DNA from: Burkholderiales bacterium
Lineage (GTDB): Bacteria > Pseudomonadota > Gammaproteobacteria > Burkholderiales > Burkholderiaceae_C
Assembly: GCA_018969975.1 (NCBI GenBank)
Contig: JAGWXI010000009.1
Coordinates: forward strand, 1-48,354
DNA length: 48,354 nt
Reading direction: 5' to 3'
Positions 1-8,127 of this stretch are shown here, piece by piece (positions within the stretch are counted from its first letter, which is position 1; every line of letters begins with the position of its first letter). The notes below the pieces were generated by a model that worked only from the letters and a program-made list of their open reading frames with translations, had not been told where the DNA came from and ran no database searches. Position numbers and translations under genes: made by a program.

Positions 1-1614
1 ACGCACGCGCCGCACGTTGACAAAGTTTTGGCGCAACAAGGCTTCGTATTTGCGGTTGGAGAGTTTGTGTTCTTGCTCGCCACCTGTGCGCCCCTGCTCC
101 AGCCACTTCCACAGCGTCAGATACCCACTGAATTCGCTGCGATCGTCGTCGAACTTGGCATGGGCTTGATCGGCAGCGGCTTGCGCTTCCATAGGTCGGT
201 CACGCACATCTTGCCCGCTCAAGGCCGATGCGATTACCAACACCTCTTCCAAGGCATTGCGCTCGCGGGCTTCCAAAATCATGCGGCCTATGCGCGGGTC
301 TAGCGGCAGTTTGGAGAGTTCTACACCGATGGGGGTGAGTTCATTGGCGTCGTCCACTGCCCCTAGTTCGTTGAGCAGTTGGTAACCATCAGAAATCGCT
401 TTCGGGCGGGGCGCCTCTAAAAACGGAAATCTTTCCACATCGCCCAAATGCAAAGCCTTCATTCGCAAGATCACGCCTGCGAGCGAGCTGCGCAAAATCT
501 CTGGATCGGTAAACCGTGCACGGCCTTGAAAGTCTTGTTCGTCGTACAAGCGTATGCAAATGCCATCGGCCACGCGTCCGCAACGACCCGCGCGTTGGTT
601 GGCGGCCGCTTGGCTGATGGGCTCGACCATCAACTGTTCGACCTTGCTGCGCCAGCTATAGCGTTTGACCCGAGCGCTTCCTACATCAATCACATAGCGA
701 ATGCCAGGCACGGTCAGCGAGGTCTCGGCCACATTGGTGGCCAAGACGATGCGTCGGCCGGAGGTGTTGTCAAACACGCGGTCTTGCTCTGCGCTGGAGA
801 GCCGCGCAAACAGGGGTAACACTTCCGCGCCACGCAAAACGGGCGAATGGCTCAAATGCCCCCGCAAATGCTCTGCCGCTTCGCGAATCTCGCGCTCGCC
901 GGGTAAGAACACCAAAATTCCGCCTTGTTGCGAAGGCTGTTGCCACAACTCGTCGACGGCATCGGCGATCGCTTGGTTCACGTCGTAGTCGCGGCTTTCC
1001 TCATAAGGGCGGTAACGCATTTCCACTGGAAACATACGTCCCGACACCATCAGCACAGGCGCAGGCCCTTTGGCGCTAGTAAAGTGTTGGGCAAATCGGT
1101 CAGCGTCGATCGTGGCGGAAGTGACGATGATTTTCAGATCTGGTCTGCGCGGCAAGATCTCGCGCAAATAGCCCAGCAAAAAATCAATGTTCAAACTGCG
1201 CTCGTGCGCCTCGTCGATGATCAAAGTGTCATAGGCTTTGAGCAAAGGGTCGTTTTGCGTTTCAGCCAGCAAAATGCCGTCGGTCATCAGCTTGACGCTG
1301 GCTGTCTTACTCAACCGGTCTTGAAAACGCACCTTGAAACCCACCACCTCACCCAAAGGCGTTTTGAGTTCTTCAGCTATCCGCTTGGCGACAGAACTCG
1401 CTGCGATACGCCTAGGCTGGGTGTGGCCAATCATCTGGCGGTTTTGACCACGACCCAGCAACAAGGCCATTTTGGGCAGTTGGGTGGTTTTGCCAGACCC
1501 TGTTTCACCGCACACGATGATGACTTGGTGCGCCTGCATGGCAGCCATGATGTCGTCACGGCGCTCGCTTACGGGCAAGTCTGGCGGAAAACTAATCTTC
1601 AAAGCGGAAGACAT
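1..1614 (-). CDS. hrpA: ATP-dependent RNA helicase HrpA, N-terminal 538 residues (cut by window edge)
   Basis: Reading the minus strand from the ATG at 1614 gives 538 codons open to the window edge; the family is about 1,300 residues, so the C-terminal part lies outside. The product is a DEAH-box (DExH) RNA helicase that uses NTP hydrolysis to unwind RNA in the cytoplasm. Visible motifs are the Walker A GETGSGKT at residues 36-43, TQPRRIAA near 65-72, DEAH at 134-137, SAT at 166-168, and later TNVAETSLT and QRAGRCGR (motifs V and VI). These fit HrpA better than shorter DEAH helicases such as HrpB. It is divergent from argA with about 80 bases between the starts. Forward-strand ORFs over this stretch are antisense shadows. 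The family call is secure; the 3' end cannot be judged. Confidence 0.95.
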   Translation of the reverse strand, partial: MSSALKISFPPDLPVSERRDDIMAAMQAHQVIIVCGETGSGKTTQLPKMALLLGRGQNRQMIGHTQPRRIAASSVAKRIAEELKTPLGEVVGFKVRFQDRLSKTASVKLMTDGILLAETQNDPLLKAYDTLIIDEAHERSLNIDFLLGYLREILPRRPDLKIIVTSATIDADRFAQHFTSAKGPAPVLMVSGRMFPVEMRYRPYEESRDYDVNQAIADAVDELWQQPSQQGGILVFLPGEREIREAAEHLRGHLSHSPVLRGAEVLPLFARLSSAEQDRVFDNTSGRRIVLATNVAETSLTVPGIRYVIDVGSARVKRYSWRSKVEQLMVEPISQAAANQRAGRCGRVADGICIRLYDEQDFQGRARFTDPEILRSSLAGVILRMKALHLGDVERFPFLEAPRPKAISDGYQLLNELGAVDDANELTPIGVELSKLPLDPRIGRMILEARERNALEEVLVIASALSGQDVRDRPMEAQAAADQAHAKFDDDRSEFSGYLTLWKWLEQGRTGGEQEHKLSNRKYEALLRQNFVNVRRVR

Positions 1615-1693
1615 TGGGTCAGTATTGGACAAAAGCAGGCAAACTTTGGGTGACAATTCGCGATTATCCCGTCCACACAGACACACACCCTCC

Positions 1694-3043
1694 ATGTCCG
1701 CAGTCTTTAACTTCACTTTTGTGCCTTGGTTTCGCTCGGTGGCACCGTATATCCACATGCACCGCGGCAAAACCTTTGTGGTGGGCATCGCCGGCGAAGC
1801 TATTGCCGCCGGCAAATTGCCCAACCTTGCGCAAGACTTGGCGTTGATCCAAAGCATGGGTGTGCGCGTGGTGTTGGTGCACGGTTTTCGCCCGCAGGTT
1901 AACGAGCAATTGGCAGCCAAAGGCCATGTGCCCCAGTATTCACACGGCATGCGCATCACCGACAGCGTCGCACTGGACTGTGCGCAAGAAGCTGCGGGTC
2001 AATTACGTTATGAAATTGAAGCCGCATTTAGCCAAGGTTTGCCCAACACACCCATGGCGGGTGCCACCGTGCGGGTTATCTCTGGCAACTTCATCACAGC
2101 GCGGCCCGTAGGCATTTTGGATGGCATTGATTTCCAAAGCTCAGGCTTGGTGCGCAAGGTGGATGTGTCAGGCATCACACAAACATTAGCGGCTGGCTCG
2201 ATGGTGTTGCTGTCGCCCTTTGGTTTTTCACCAACTGGTGAGGCGTTTAATTTAACAATGGAAGAGGTCGCAACCTCTGTTGCAACTGCCCTGCAGGCTG
2301 ACAAACTGATTTTTGTCACGGAAACTCCAGGCCTGCGCGTCCATCCCACAGAGCCTGCTAGTGAAGACAACCCCATCGATACCGAGCTGCCATTGGATGC
2401 CGCAGAAAAATTGCTTTCTACCCTGCCCGCCACCACCAACCCCTCAGACTTGGCGTTTTACTTACAACACTGCGTTAAAGCCTGTAAGGGCGGCGTCGAA
2501 CGCAGCCATATCTTGCCGTTTGCCGTAGATGGCGCTTTGTTACTCGAGATCTATACCCACGACGGCATTGGCACGATGGTGGTTGATGAAAAGTTAGAAA
2601 GTCTGCGCGAAGCGACCCATGAAGACGTGGGGGGTATCTTGCAATTGATAGAGCCGTTTGAAAATGACGGCACTTTGGTCAAACGCGACCGTAACGAGAT
2701 AGAGCGCGATATTGGTCAATACACCGTCATCGAGCATGACGGCGTCATATTTGCCTGTGCTGCGCTCTACCCCTATTTAGAACAACAAACTGCCGAGATG
2801 GCCGCTTTGACAGTCTCTCCCCAATCGCAAGGCCAAGGCGATGGCGAGAAGGTGCTCAAGCGGATTGAGCAACGCGCGCGCAACAAAGGTTTGTCCAGCA
2901 TATTTGTGCTGACCACGCGCACTACCCATTGGTTCTTAAAACGTGGCTTTGTGCAAGTCGATGCCGATTGGTTGCCCGAAGCCCGCAAGCGCAAATACAA
3001 CTGGGACCGTAAAAGCTTGGTTATGGTCAAGCAACTTGCCTAA
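1694..3043 (+). CDS. argA: Amino-acid N-acetyltransferase (N-acetylglutamate synthase)
   Basis: A 449-residue protein matching the length of classical ArgA (about 440). ArgA transfers acetyl from acetyl-CoA to glutamate, the first step of arginine biosynthesis, and is normally feedback-inhibited by arginine through its N-terminal amino-acid-kinase domain. That domain covers about residues 25-290, with HMHRGKTFVVGIAGE and the loop VHGFRPQVNEQL. The C-terminal GNAT domain covers about 300-449, with the acetyl-CoA loop region SPQSQGQGDGEKVL and the ending TRTTHWFLKRGF. The open frame extends upstream to 1472 inside the antisense hrpA coding region. The ATG at 1694 is preferred because it gives the family length and leaves a normal divergent promoter gap. 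Confidence 0.95.
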   Translation: MSAVFNFTFVPWFRSVAPYIHMHRGKTFVVGIAGEAIAAGKLPNLAQDLALIQSMGVRVVLVHGFRPQVNEQLAAKGHVPQYSHGMRITDSVALDCAQEAAGQLRYEIEAAFSQGLPNTPMAGATVRVISGNFITARPVGILDGIDFQSSGLVRKVDVSGITQTLAAGSMVLLSPFGFSPTGEAFNLTMEEVATSVATALQADKLIFVTETPGLRVHPTEPASEDNPIDTELPLDAAEKLLSTLPATTNPSDLAFYLQHCVKACKGGVERSHILPFAVDGALLLEIYTHDGIGTMVVDEKLESLREATHEDVGGILQLIEPFENDGTLVKRDRNEIERDIGQYTVIEHDGVIFACAALYPYLEQQTAEMAALTVSPQSQGQGDGEKVLKRIEQRARNKGLSSIFVLTTRTTHWFLKRGFVQVDADWLPEARKRKYNWDRKSLVMVKQLA

Positions 3044-3085
3044 ACCTCGACACCAACAGCGCCCAGTTTTACCCGTTAAACCGAT

Positions 3086-5278
3086 ATGACCCTACAACTC
3101 CCCGACTTGAAGCAAACGCCCCGGCTGCAACACTTTGTTGCACAGTTGGACGATGTGCTTAACCGCACACAGGTCGAAGCAGACATTTTGCAACGCTCCA
3201 GCGTGTTGTTAAAACAGTTAATTGCGCAAGACGATTGGTTGCCTGACACTTTCGCAAAACCCAACCCAGAGCGCTACCAACAGTATTTGCTCTACGCCGA
3301 CCCGCAAGACCGCTTCAGCGTTGTGAGTTTTGTCTGGGGACCCGGTCAATCTACCCCCATCCATGACCACACGGTATGGGGCTTGGTAGGTATCTTGCGG
3401 GGCGCCGAGTTGTGCCAACCCTTTGTCAAAGATTCCCATGGCCGTTGGCTCGCTAGCAGCGCCCAAAAAAGACTAGAAGTTGGTGAAGTTGAGCCGGTCT
3501 CTCCCCACATTGGCGATGTGCACCGCGTCTGGAACGCCCATGCTGATGCAGTTTCCATCAGCATCCATGTGTATGGCGCCAATATCGGTAAGGTGCGCCG
3601 CCACGTTTTCCACGAAGACGGCACGGTCAAAGAATTCATTTCTGGCTATTGCAACCCATTGAAAGACCTGCCTGGCGGCTTTGATGTCACTACGTTTTTA
3701 GAGGTGCGCAAGGCGCTTTTGCAAAAACGAGAAATCGCTTTGATCGATGTGCGTGAAGAAGACCCTTATGCACAATCGCATCCCTTGTTTGCCGCCAATA
3801 TGCCTTTGGGGCGCATCGAACAAGAAGCTTGGACGCGCATTCCACGGCGCGATACCCCCATCGTGGTCTACGGCAGTAATCTCGCGGGAGAAGACTTAAG
3901 CCTCCCCGCTGCACGCATTTTCAAACGCCTGGGCTACACGCAGGTCACTGTATTGGCAGGTGGCTTGCAAGGTTGGAAAGACGGAGGCGGCGAATTGTTC
4001 CGCGACGTCAATGTGCCTAGCAAATCGTTTGGCGAATTGGTGGAGTCGGTGCGCCATACGCCCTCGCTCTCCGCGCAAGAAGTCAAAGCGCTGATCGATT
4101 CCAATGCCGATGTGGTGGTGCTCGATAGTCGCCGTTTTGATGAATACCAAACCATGAGCATTCCTAAAGGTGTAAGCGTGCCTGGGGCCGAATTGGTCTT
4201 GCGTGCACGGGCTATGGCGCCCAAGGCGACGACGCGCATCATCGTCAACTGCGCGGGTCGCACACGCAGCATCATCGGTACGCAGTCGCTGATCAACGCT
4301 GGTATTCCCAACCCTGTCAGTGCGCTACGCAACGGCACGATTGGATGGACTTTGGCTGGGCAAAGTTTGGTGCAAGGCGCCGCCCAACGTTTTCCTGAAG
4401 TCGACGAAGCTACCCAAAAACAGGCCGCCGCTTCCGCCAAAGCTGTGGCCTACCGCGCTGGCGTGGGTCGGGTTCGCATGGACGAGTTGCGCACATGGCT
4501 TGCTGACACCACACGTACCACCTATTTATTAGATGTACGCACCCCCGAAGAGTTTGCTGCTGGCCATGTTATGGGTGCGCGAAGCGCCCCCGGCGGTCAA
4601 CTCGTGCAAGAGACCGACCACGCCGCCCCTGTGCGCGGTGCGCGCATGGTGTTGTGCGACAGCGAAGGCGTGCGGGCCAATATGTCGGCCTCTTGGTTGG
4701 CGCAAATGGGCTGGGAGGTGTATGTGCTGGAAGGCTTGCAGGCGCAAGACTTTGCGCACACCGACCTCTCTGGCCCACCCCATCCTGAACCTGAGTCAGC
4801 CGTTAGCAAAGTTACCCCTGCCCAAGTGAAGGCCTGGTTAGCCGATCGAAGCAGCCACACCGTGGTGCTCGACTTCAGCACCAGCGCAGAGTTTGTCAAA
4901 GGCCATATCCAAAACGCTTGGTGGGTGTTGCGCAGCGAACTCCAGCAAAGTCTGATCGCCGCCCATAAGGGACACCGTTATGTGCTGACTTGTAACAAGG
5001 GACAGATCTCTTGCTATGCAGCCCAAGAAGTAAAGGCGCTCTCTAAGGCGGGGGTCGAGGTGGTTTGCTTGGAGGGTGGCAACACTGCATGGGCTCAAGC
5101 AGGTAACAGTTTGCAAACTGGCGACCGTCAAATGGCTGTGGATCGCATCGACCGCTACCGACGCCCCTATGAAGGAACCGATAACCCTGCTGCCGCCATG
5201 CAGGCCTACCTAGACTGGGAGTTCGGTTTGGTCGAACAACTCGGTCGTGACGGAACGCATCACTTTCGGGTCATCTAA
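3086..5278 (+). CDS. Thiol dioxygenase (CDO/3MDO type) fused to four rhodanese domains
   Basis: A 730-residue multidomain protein. Residues 1-195 are a cupin thiol dioxygenase: iron ligands H93 and H95 (PIHDHTVWG) and H146 (GDVHRVWN), and the S159-H161-Y163 triad. The segment YQQYLL at 64-69 puts Gln where mammalian cysteine dioxygenase has Arg, which suggests the Gln-type family (3-mercaptopropionate and related thiols). Four rhodanese modules follow. Module 1 (about 203-305) lacks the catalytic Cys (VYGSNLAGED, G263). Module 2 (about 328-430) has C389 in CAGRTRS. Module 3 (about 463-552) has C524. Module 4 (about 576-675) has C636. The dioxygenase would make a sulfinate, and the rhodaneses would handle sulfane sulfur. 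Starting 42 bases after argA, it is probably cytoplasmic because no signal peptide is seen. The domain calls are strong; the thiol substrate is inferred. Confidence 0.9.
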   Translation: MTLQLPDLKQTPRLQHFVAQLDDVLNRTQVEADILQRSSVLLKQLIAQDDWLPDTFAKPNPERYQQYLLYADPQDRFSVVSFVWGPGQSTPIHDHTVWGLVGILRGAELCQPFVKDSHGRWLASSAQKRLEVGEVEPVSPHIGDVHRVWNAHADAVSISIHVYGANIGKVRRHVFHEDGTVKEFISGYCNPLKDLPGGFDVTTFLEVRKALLQKREIALIDVREEDPYAQSHPLFAANMPLGRIEQEAWTRIPRRDTPIVVYGSNLAGEDLSLPAARIFKRLGYTQVTVLAGGLQGWKDGGGELFRDVNVPSKSFGELVESVRHTPSLSAQEVKALIDSNADVVVLDSRRFDEYQTMSIPKGVSVPGAELVLRARAMAPKATTRIIVNCAGRTRSIIGTQSLINAGIPNPVSALRNGTIGWTLAGQSLVQGAAQRFPEVDEATQKQAAASAKAVAYRAGVGRVRMDELRTWLADTTRTTYLLDVRTPEEFAAGHVMGARSAPGGQLVQETDHAAPVRGARMVLCDSEGVRANMSASWLAQMGWEVYVLEGLQAQDFAHTDLSGPPHPEPESAVSKVTPAQVKAWLADRSSHTVVLDFSTSAEFVKGHIQNAWWVLRSELQQSLIAAHKGHRYVLTCNKGQISCYAAQEVKALSKAGVEVVCLEGGNTAWAQAGNSLQTGDRQMAVDRIDRYRRPYEGTDNPAAAMQAYLDWEFGLVEQLGRDGTHHFRVI

Positions 5279-5305
5279 ACTCTATCTTTTTCAAGAAAAA
5301 TTACT

Positions 5306-5581
5306 ATGGCACGCACAGTTCAATGCATCAAACTCGGCACCGAAGCCGAAGGCCTCGACTTTCCACCCTACCCTGGTGAGTTAGGCAAGAAGCTATGGGA
5401 AAGCGTCAGCAAAAAAGCTTGGGCGGAATGGATGACGCAACAAACCATGTTGGTCAATGAAAACCGCTTGAACCTGGCCGACCAGCGCGCCCGCGAGTAC
5501 CTCAAACGTCAAATGGAAAAACACTTCTTTGGCGATGGCGCAGACGCGGTGCAGGGCTATGTTCCGCCGCCAAACGCCTGA
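5306..5581 (+). CDS. yggX: Probable Fe(2+)-trafficking / oxidative damage protection protein YggX
   Basis: A 91-residue protein of the YggX family, small cytoplasmic proteins that protect iron-sulfur clusters and limit Fenton damage. The full length matches the family (about 90 residues). The conserved N-terminal segment [10 protein letters not shown] with its single Cys, the [10 protein letters not shown] loop, the [15 protein letters not shown] helix and the KHFFG ending are all present. It lies 27 bases after the rhodanese fusion gene and overlaps the start of the downstream FAD oxidoreductase, so it is probably co-transcribed with both. This context fits a sulfur and iron-sulfur theme. 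The assignment is firm. Confidence 0.95.
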   Translation: MARTVQCIKLGTEAEGLDFPPYPGELGKKLWESVSKKAWAEWMTQQTMLVNENRLNLADQRAREYLKRQMEKHFFGDGADAVQGYVPPPNA

Positions 5582-6689
5582 TTCCCCATCTCCCCAATTT
5601 GCCTGTGTTATCGGTGCTGGAATTTCCGGCTCGAGTACCGCACGCGCACTGGCAGAACTCGGTTGGCATGTCACTGTTATTGACTGCGGCCACTTTGGTG
5701 CCTCCTCCTTGCCCTTAGGGCTGATTTCTCCGCACACCTCCAAAGACGATGGCGCACTGTCGCAACTCTCGCGCCTGGGTATGGATCGCATGCGTGTTGC
5801 CATGCGCACCTATTTATTAGAGGGTGTCGATTGGTCACCCAGTGGTGTCATGACTTATCCGCGAACAGGACCTGTCTCGGATACAAATACAGTTTGGCAC
5901 CCAGATGCAGCTTGGATCAAACCTGCCGCATTAACCCGCGCTTTGCTTGCGCATCCCCTTATCCAAGTGATTCGCGATACGGTAGTTGATGGGTTACGGT
6001 TTGACATGCAAACGCAATCTTGGCTGGTTTTCAATTCGGATACATGCCTTACGCAGGCTGAGCATGTGGTGCTTGCCGCAGGGCCAGGTTGTGGAGCCCA
6101 AGCGTTAAAAACTGACTCCACACCCCCTTTTGATGCCATACGGGGGCAAGTCACATGGGGCCTCATGGCGCAAACTGCGCATGCCCCATGGCCCGCCAAT
6201 CCCATTAATGGACGAGGTAGTTTTGTTCCGCATGTTCCTACGCTCGAGGGCAATGCTTGGTTTTTAGGCTCTACCTACGACCGTCTCCGTACCGATGTGG
6301 GAGTTACGGAAGAAGACCACGCATTCAATGTGCATCGGCTTGCTGAACTTTTCCCCGAGACAGCCAGTGCTTTGGCGCCCCTTGTTTACAGCGATAGCGT
6401 TCGGGGCTGGGTTGGCGTGCGATGTACCTTGCACGACCGCTTGCCCTTTGTTGGCTCGGTCGCTGCTGCAGCGCATGGTTTGTGGATCAATTCCGCGATG
6501 GGCTCCCGTGGGCTCACTTTGGGTCTTTTGTGCAGTGAAATTTTGGTAGCGCTCATGACCAAGCATCCACCCCCCGTCGCGACGAACTTGGTGCGCGCTA
6601 TTTCCTCGCACCGATTTATAAAAAAAGCTTGGGCTAAGATGCAACGCAATGACCAAGCATCAGGAATCCCCCCCAGACGAGACGCTTGA
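5559..6689 (+). CDS. FAD-dependent oxidoreductase, stand-alone MnmC C-terminal-domain type
   Basis: A 376-residue DAO-fold flavoprotein. The N-terminal Rossmann motif GAGISG is at residues 19-24, followed by a helix ending in VTVIDCG. The segment [24 protein letters not shown] closely resembles the C-terminal FAD domain of MnmC, which removes the carboxymethyl group of cmnm5(s2)U in tRNA. In enterobacteria that domain is fused behind a methyltransferase domain; here there is none, so a separate MnmD-like partner would be needed. The reading frame opens at TTG 5529, and the ATG at 5559 (23-base overlap with yggX) is preferred because it leaves a short tail before the FAD motif. The fold is certain; the tRNA role is an inference from similarity. 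Confidence 0.75.
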   Translation: MFRRQTPDSPSPQFACVIGAGISGSSTARALAELGWHVTVIDCGHFGASSLPLGLISPHTSKDDGALSQLSRLGMDRMRVAMRTYLLEGVDWSPSGVMTYPRTGPVSDTNTVWHPDAAWIKPAALTRALLAHPLIQVIRDTVVDGLRFDMQTQSWLVFNSDTCLTQAEHVVLAAGPGCGAQALKTDSTPPFDAIRGQVTWGLMAQTAHAPWPANPINGRGSFVPHVPTLEGNAWFLGSTYDRLRTDVGVTEEDHAFNVHRLAELFPETASALAPLVYSDSVRGWVGVRCTLHDRLPFVGSVAAAAHGLWINSAMGSRGLTLGLLCSEILVALMTKHPPPVATNLVRAISSHRFIKKAWAKMQRNDQASGIPPRRDA

Positions 6690-8010
6690 AGCACCGCTTG
6701 CAGTCTCTTTTGTTCAGGCTTTTTGGTTCTGGCTCAAGCTAGGTTTCATCAGCTTTGGTGGGCCAGCCGGGCAAATTTCCATCATGCACCAAGAGTTGGT
6801 GGAGCAAAGACGGTGGATTTCAGAAAAACGGTTTTTGCATGCGCTCAACTACTGCATGGTCCTGCCTGGCCCCGAGGCACAACAATTAGTAACTTACATC
6901 GGCTGGCTGATGCACAAGCGCTGGGGCGGCATAGTAGCGGGCGCTTTATTTGTCTTGCCCTCTTTGGTTTTATTGATCGCTCTGTCGTGGATCTATATCG
7001 CCTTTGGCGATATGCCCGTGATCGCTGGCTTGTTCTTCGGCATCAAGCCTGCCGTCACCGCCATCGTGGTGCAAGCCGCGCACCGCATCGGTTCGCGCGC
7101 GTTACAAAACAAGGTAATGTGGGGCATTGCAGGCGCGTCGTTTGTGGCTATCTTTGCCTTGGACGTACCGTTTCCTTGGATTGTTGGTCTTGCGGCCCTA
7201 GTGGGGTTTGTGGGTGGCAAGTTGTCACCAGAAACTTTCAGAGTAGGCGGGAGTCACGGTAGCAAAAACAATTCGTACGGCCCAGCCTTGATTGACGACC
7301 ACACGCCAACACCCGAGCACGCCAAGTTCACAAGCACAGGTTTGTTGCAAGTAGTCCTAGTAGGCGCGTTGTTGTGGGCTATTCCGATGGGTGTTCTCAA
7401 CGCCCTATTGGGCTGGGAGCACACCTATACCCAAATGGCCTGGTTTTTCACGAAAGCTGCTTGGCTTACTTTTGGCGGCGCCTACGCCGTATTGCCGTAT
7501 GTTTACCAAGGTACCATTACCGAATTTGCTTGGCTCACACCTACCCAAATGATGGATGGCCTCGCCCTGGGTGAAACCACACCCGGGCCGCTCATCATGG
7601 TGGTAGCTTTTGTGGCATTTGTGGGTGGCTATGTGAAAGCTTTATTGGGGCCCGAGAGTCTATTCTTGGCTGGCGCCCTAGCTGCTTGCTTGGTGACTTG
7701 GTTTACTTTTTTGCCTTCATTCATCTTGATCTTGGCAGGTGGCCCGCTCGTAGAAAGCACCCACAACGATTTGAAATTTACTGCACCTCTGAGCGCTATT
7801 ACGGCAGCGGTAGTGGGGGTCATCCTGAATCTGGCGCTATTTTTTGGTTACCACGTGTTATGGCCACAGGGATTTTCTGGCAGCTTTGATTTTGTAAGCG
7901 CTTTACTCACCTTTGGGGCAGCCACCGCATTGTTTAAGTTCAAAATCAGTGTGATGCGCGTGATTGCAGGATGCGCTATAGCCGGTCAGGCGTTTTCCCT
8001 TATTCTCTAA
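6649..8010 (+). CDS. chrA: Chromate transporter, CHR family (ChrA)
   Basis: A 453-residue polytopic inner-membrane protein of the CHR family, proteins that export chromate using the proton gradient and confer chromate resistance; some members may act on other oxyanions. It has the two-domain long form: the first CHR motif FISFGGPAGQI and the VLPGPEAQQL loop near the N terminus, and the second half with LTFGGAYAVLPYV and the ETTPGPLIMV loop. A loop rich in polar residues (about 195-225) joins the halves. The start overlaps the preceding FAD gene by 41 bases. It sits just upstream of the sulfate assimilation block, which is notable because chromate is a sulfate analogue. A candidate terminator follows at 8051-8080. 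Confidence 0.93.
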   Translation: MTKHQESPPDETLEAPLAVSFVQAFWFWLKLGFISFGGPAGQISIMHQELVEQRRWISEKRFLHALNYCMVLPGPEAQQLVTYIGWLMHKRWGGIVAGALFVLPSLVLLIALSWIYIAFGDMPVIAGLFFGIKPAVTAIVVQAAHRIGSRALQNKVMWGIAGASFVAIFALDVPFPWIVGLAALVGFVGGKLSPETFRVGGSHGSKNNSYGPALIDDHTPTPEHAKFTSTGLLQVVLVGALLWAIPMGVLNALLGWEHTYTQMAWFFTKAAWLTFGGAYAVLPYVYQGTITEFAWLTPTQMMDGLALGETTPGPLIMVVAFVAFVGGYVKALLGPESLFLAGALAACLVTWFTFLPSFILILAGGPLVESTHNDLKFTAPLSAITAAVVGVILNLALFFGYHVLWPQGFSGSFDFVSALLTFGAATALFKFKISVMRVIAGCAIAGQAFSLIL

Positions 8011-8022
8011 AAGCATATAAGT

Positions 8023-8045
8023 AAAACCAAAAAATCGTTGGTTTT
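8023..8045. repeat. AT-rich inverted repeat between chrA and cysI
   Basis: AAAACCAA (8023-8030) and TTGGTTTT (8038-8045) form a perfect 8-base dyad around a 7-base spacer. It lies 13 bases after the chrA stop and about 80 bases before cysI. It could be an operator for a LysR-type regulator such as CysB, or part of chrA termination. The sequence alone cannot decide. Confidence 0.4.
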
Positions 8046-8050
8046 GGCAT

Positions 8051-8080
8051 AAGGAGCCCTATCATCGCTCCTTGTTTTTC
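8051..8080 (+). terminator. Candidate rho-independent terminator after chrA
   Basis: AAGGAGC (8051-8057) pairs perfectly with GCTCCTT (8067-8073) across a 9-base loop and is followed by GTTTTTC. This stem plus T-run is the usual intrinsic terminator layout. It would separate chrA from the sulfate operon, whose promoter would then have to lie within the last 50 bases before 8128 or overlap this element. Confidence 0.6.
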
Positions 8081-8127
8081 TACGTTGCTGGCTCGCTCCA
8101 GTAGCAAACCTGTTTTGCTTCATCGCT

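Noticed and set aside
925-1653. Long plus-strand open frame (242 codons) over the left end
   Set aside because: It is antisense to hrpA, whose minus-strand frame carries all helicase motifs; the plus-strand translation has no recognisable domain.
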